Assembly (NCBI GenBank): GCA_023853785.1 | Contig: JAJIRX010000390.1 | Span: 1 to 21,813 of the forward strand | Length of the DNA: 21,813 nucleotides | Source: Psilocybe azurescens | Taxonomy: Eukaryota; Basidiomycota; Agaricomycetes; Agaricales; Agrocybaceae | Direction of reading: 5' to 3' | In this document: positions 19,226 through 21,813 of the stretch, piece by piece | Layout: each line of letters starts with the position of its first letter | Numbering within the stretch: the stretch's first letter is position 1 | Translations under genes and position numbers: made by a program | The notes under the pieces: model-generated | Told to the model about the DNA's origin: nothing | Seen by the model: the letters and a program-made list of their open reading frames with translations, nothing else | Database searches by the model: none

Positions 19226-19472
19226 AGTGAACCTGGACTCTTGCATGGAGAGAGGTGATGTTTGCATCAAAATGTTGTATTTTGTCAGCTAGAAAGGTGA
19301 AGAAAGCAAGCTCTTGGTTGAGCATGAAGGTGCAAAGGGTTTCAATGTTGTGTTGATTTTCGGATTTGCTCAAAATTTCTATCAGTTCATAGACAGAAAG
19401 AGTACTAAAAAGTTGGGACGTAGTGGTAGTGGTTGGAAGAACAGACAAGGCATGAGCGGTGGAGTGAGACAT
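19226..19472 (-). CDS. Small ORF of unknown function interrupted by Tc1 insertion
   Basis: Begins MSHSTAHALSVLP and runs about 84 codons up to the TA insertion site. Reading across the empty site (one TA), the ORF would end three codons later, at about 86 residues, so the transposon hit its very end. It has a Thr/Ser-rich start followed by a helical, Leu/Glu-rich body (ELIEILSKSENQ). No domain recognised. It lies just downstream of the chromovirus integrase relic and 23 bp beyond another small ORF on the same strand, so it may belong to the retroelement. Confidence 0.4.
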
Positions 19473-19495
19473 TGTCGAATATCAGGATTTGTTGC

Positions 19496-19696
19496 CTATA
19501 AGTGTAGCGACTTAACCTTTCTTATAGCCTTTGTCACCAGTCTGGGTTTGAGTTTTTCCTTGAGCTGGGAAATCCGTAGCTGGTATTCTTGATTCTGGTC
19601 ATGTGCTATTGCTGTGCATCTTGTCTTGAGTTCATTGTGTGCTTGTTTCTCTGCTTCTTGGGAGAGTATGAATGCTATCTTGAGATCATCAAGCAT
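19496..19696 (-). CDS. Small coiled-coil-like ORF downstream of integrase relic
   Basis: Sixty-six codons (MLDDLKIAFILSQEAEKQ...), rich in Glu, Lys, Gln and Leu with a probable coiled coil over residues 10-50 and a basic end (KAIRKVKSLHL). No signal peptide and no recognised domain. It sits between the chromodomain end at 19847 and the ORF at 19226-19472, in the same direction. Confidence 0.4.
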   Translation of the reverse strand: MLDDLKIAFILSQEAEKQAHNELKTRCTAIAHDQNQEYQLRISQLKEKLKPRLVTKAIRKVKSLHL

Positions 19697-19846
19697 TCAT
19701 TGTTGATTCTCTTGGGTTTTGGTATTTTAGTCGTGGGAAAATAGGCTCATGGGTGTGCTGGGGAAAAAGAGTGAACTTGACGTGTTTGGTTGAGAAAAAG
19801 GAGAGCATGTTGATTGATTATCGAGTGAGAGATGATGATGGTCTTT

Positions 19847-20609
19847 TTACAGCTTGTGACGTGTTTGGTAAGTCTGTAAAATTTCATTACCGGTTTCTTC
19901 AAAGACCAAAGCCAGTTCCCACGTTGGTTTGGTGTTAAGATAGTCTTTCCATTTGACATAGTCTTGGTACCCTCTTCCTTTTTTGATATTTGAGAATTGT
20001 CTCTATTTCCCAGTGTTCTTCTTCATTTAATATCTCTGGTGGTGGTCAAATGAAATTAGGTCCATGTGTTTCAGTCTCATGATATGGATTAAGAAGGGTT
20101 ACATGGAATATGTCGTGAATGAGCCATCCTTTGGGGAGTTCCAGCTGATAAGTTAGGGGTCCTAAGACTTCTTTAATCTTGAAGGGTCCTTCTCATTTTG
20201 GTGCCATTTTCTTGTGATAATTTGTCTGTAAATTTGTTGCTTCTAGCCAAACTTTTTGTCCTTGGGTGAACAGTATGATATTCAAGTTCTTCCTTTCAGC
20301 CATCCTTGACTGGGCTAGTTCATGGGCTGCTAGGGCTTCTTCTTGATCCTTTTGAAGGTAGTTCAGTCTTTCTTCTACTGAAGGGAATTTGGTGTGTTAG
20401 AATCCAGTGGGAATTGTGATAGGAGAATATCCAAGGATCAATTTGAACAGTTTTCTCTGTCTGTCCGCATGTCTTCGGTTATTGTGAGTGAACTCAAGGA
20501 TCCCAAGTTGTTTGTGCCAGTCTTCTGGGTGAGATGAGCAGTATATGGATAGATAGGCTTCGATTTCTTGGTTGTATCGTTCCATTTTCTTGTCAGTTTG
20601 AGGGCAGTA
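19847..20609 (-). pseudogene. Ty3/gypsy chromovirus integrase C-terminus with chromodomain, decayed
   Basis: From the PQTD motif of the integrase core (at about 20590-20609) the minus strand reads the usual core end (ERYNQEIEAYL, LEFTHNNRRHADRQ), then the GPY/F-type zone (QKVWLEATNLQ, EGPFKIKEVLGPLTY, IHDIFHVTLL) and a chromodomain (YVKWKDYL, PTWELA) ending RHKL-stop at 19847. Two in-frame TGA stops (20193-20195, 20046-20048) stand where the family has Arg, consistent with CGA to TGA change. An indel near 19975-19985 shifts frame before the chromodomain, and another frame change occurs near 20400. The core catalytic residues and everything upstream are cut off at 20610. This is a dead relic of a fungal LTR retrotransposon. 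Confidence 0.88.
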
Positions 20610-21340
20610 CTTTACTGTCCCCATTGATTCCAGGTGGAATCCATCTTCGTTCAGAATGTAGATGGATTCCAATGGATTCCATTTGGAATCCAACCGGTCC
20701 TGTTCAAGTCCAGCCAACATACATGGATTCCAGCTACATTCCAGTTCAGTTATATATTGATTCCAGGTTGATTCCAATTAGTTAACTTCAACTGGAATGG
20801 ATTAAAGTAACAAGAAAATGGAATCCAATTGGATTCTAGTTGGATTCAGATAGAGTAGAACTTTATTAAAATTGACACTAGTCCTTGGATACAGATTCCA
20901 CTTGGATTCCAACTATTCCAACCCTATTCCACATAAGTTGAACTTGATAAAATTAAATATAAAAGAACTGTTGGAATGGATTCCAACTATATTCCAGTCA
21001 TTCCATATACATTCCATGAAAGTTGGACTTGATAAAATTATATGTAAATGAGTGTTGGAATGGAATCCAACTATATTCCAGCTATTCCACCTTCATTCCA
21101 AAAGGTTGAACTTGTTAAAAATTAAATTAAACTACTATTTATATAGGTTCCACCTTTATTCCAGCCATTCCAATGAAACTCTATAGCTGATTATGCTTAG
21201 TACAAAAATATAAATTAGACTTACCTAATAAGGTTAGTATAAATCAATGCAAATAATATATAAATATTTTATTTGTACACTAATATACACTTCTGTATAT
21301 TTTCACTTATCAATCATCATTTCCATCTACATTCCAGTGC
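20610..21340. mobile_element. Non-autonomous DNA element with GGAATCC subterminal repeats
   Basis: The left end CTTTACTGTCCCCATTGATT resembles the end of the element at 2811 (CTTTACAGTGCCCC), and both are preceded by CAGTA. The interior is filled with TGGATTCC/GGAATCCA units on both strands (20628-20920), then ATTCCA-rich and AT-rich DNA to about 21340. It interrupts the chromovirus integrase. The right end is not clear: the last ATTCCAGTG string near 21334 is a candidate, but no matching CTTTAC end is seen, and the sequence beyond does not resume integrase coding. Confidence 0.6.
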
Positions 21341-21446
21341 CTAATGGGTGCTTCTTGTTCATCATCATCATCATTTTCTTCTTCCTCTCTTTTTTGTCAA
21401 GTTTTTTGGTTGTTTTTTGCTTTTTTTCTTTGTCTTTTGTATAATA
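21341..21446. other. T-rich low-complexity stretch
   Basis: CATCATCATCATC and long T-rich runs between the non-autonomous element and the next Tc1 copy. No gene. Confidence 0.6.
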
Positions 21447-21813
21447 CAGTAGCTCAAAAACTGTCCCAATGTTTGGCACTTTCTCACTAATTGTTTAATA
21501 ACTTGTGAAATAAATTATATAAAAGTCTGAAAGTATTATATGTTATATTTTAACATGTGACTATACAATATATTTCACCAAGGTCACATGATTTTAACAA
21601 AACTGATTAAGTAATGGAATTTACAAAATAATAAAACATTGGGACAGTTTTTTGACCCTATAAAATAATAGTTTTTACATGCTTGTAGAAAGCCAAATTG
21701 CTTTGTATAAATTGTGAGAAAATTAAACAAGGTCATGTGACACTATTTGTACACATTTGCAATGTTGAATTCCAAGTTCAACCATCTTTCTCTTTAACCA
21801 CCACATCATGAAG
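21447..21813 (+). mobile_element. Tc1-like element, second copy, cut by the window end
   Basis: Begins CAGTAGCTCAAAAACTGTCC after a TA at 21445-21446. Its terminal repeat (21447-21655) matches the copy at 17613 with few changes and has the inner inverted motif at about 21636-21655. The orientation is opposite, with the transposase on the plus strand. The window ends two codons into that gene: ATG at 21808-21810, then AAG. Compared with the copy at 17613 there is one extra base in the leader (TTCCAAG versus TTCAAG). Confidence 0.9.

Noticed and set aside
20397..20777. N-terminal third of the ORF over the integrase relic as part of the protein
   Set aside because: Residues before the PQTD motif come from the inserted GGAATCC-repeat element beginning at 20610 and have no integrase similarity.
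21247..21444. 65-codon plus ORF, very Phe/Ile/Ser-rich
   Set aside because: Translation of T-rich low-complexity DNA; no credible gene.

Overview
The window looks like nuclear DNA of a filamentous fungus, most likely a basidiomycete (Agaricomycete). The reasons are genes packed with short GT-AG introns (about 49-130 nt), a Ty3/gypsy chromovirus relic with the NNRRHADR-type integrase tail common in Agaricomycetes, and dense Tc1/mariner, foldback and minisatellite DNA. No rRNA, canonical tRNA or CRISPR array was seen.

Layout. About 1-3965 is AT-rich repeat DNA: an 850-bp foldback element with a perfect 105-bp inverted repeat, a Tc1-like relic, and a 1155-bp non-autonomous DNA element that carries a tRNA-like sequence. 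About 4506-15135 is a gene island in which every gene I can support lies on the minus strand. It holds three paralogous secreted SMP-30/gluconolactonase-type lactonases (4506-6019, 7164-8682, 13511-15135) with five introns at identical positions and phases, and the C-terminal scrap of a fourth (13320-13424). Between the second and third lactonases lie an 11-exon 2-oxoglutarate/Fe(II) oxygenase (10447-12204), a short secreted protein (9597-9791) and a three-exon secreted propeptide with KR sites and an amphipathic tail (12435-12998). About 16246-17600 holds two tandem-repeat arrays (periods about 178 and 102 bp). From 17613 to the end are a complete but broken 1610-bp Tc1-like element, two small ORFs, a decayed chromovirus integrase with chromodomain, a second member of the non-autonomous family, and the start of another Tc1 copy in the opposite orientation.

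How the genes may work together. The lactonases would hydrolyse lactone or aldonolactone substrates outside the cell or in the secretory path, and the oxygenase would oxidise a small molecule. Both, plus two secreted small proteins, sit on one strand between repeat blocks. That could be a small metabolic or secretory cluster, but co-function is inference. The three lactonases, the oxygenase and the transposase all have their frames broken by single-base length changes, mostly in homopolymer runs that appear one base short. This points either to homopolymer errors in the assembly or to wholesale decay, and it should be settled before any of these genes is called a pseudogene.
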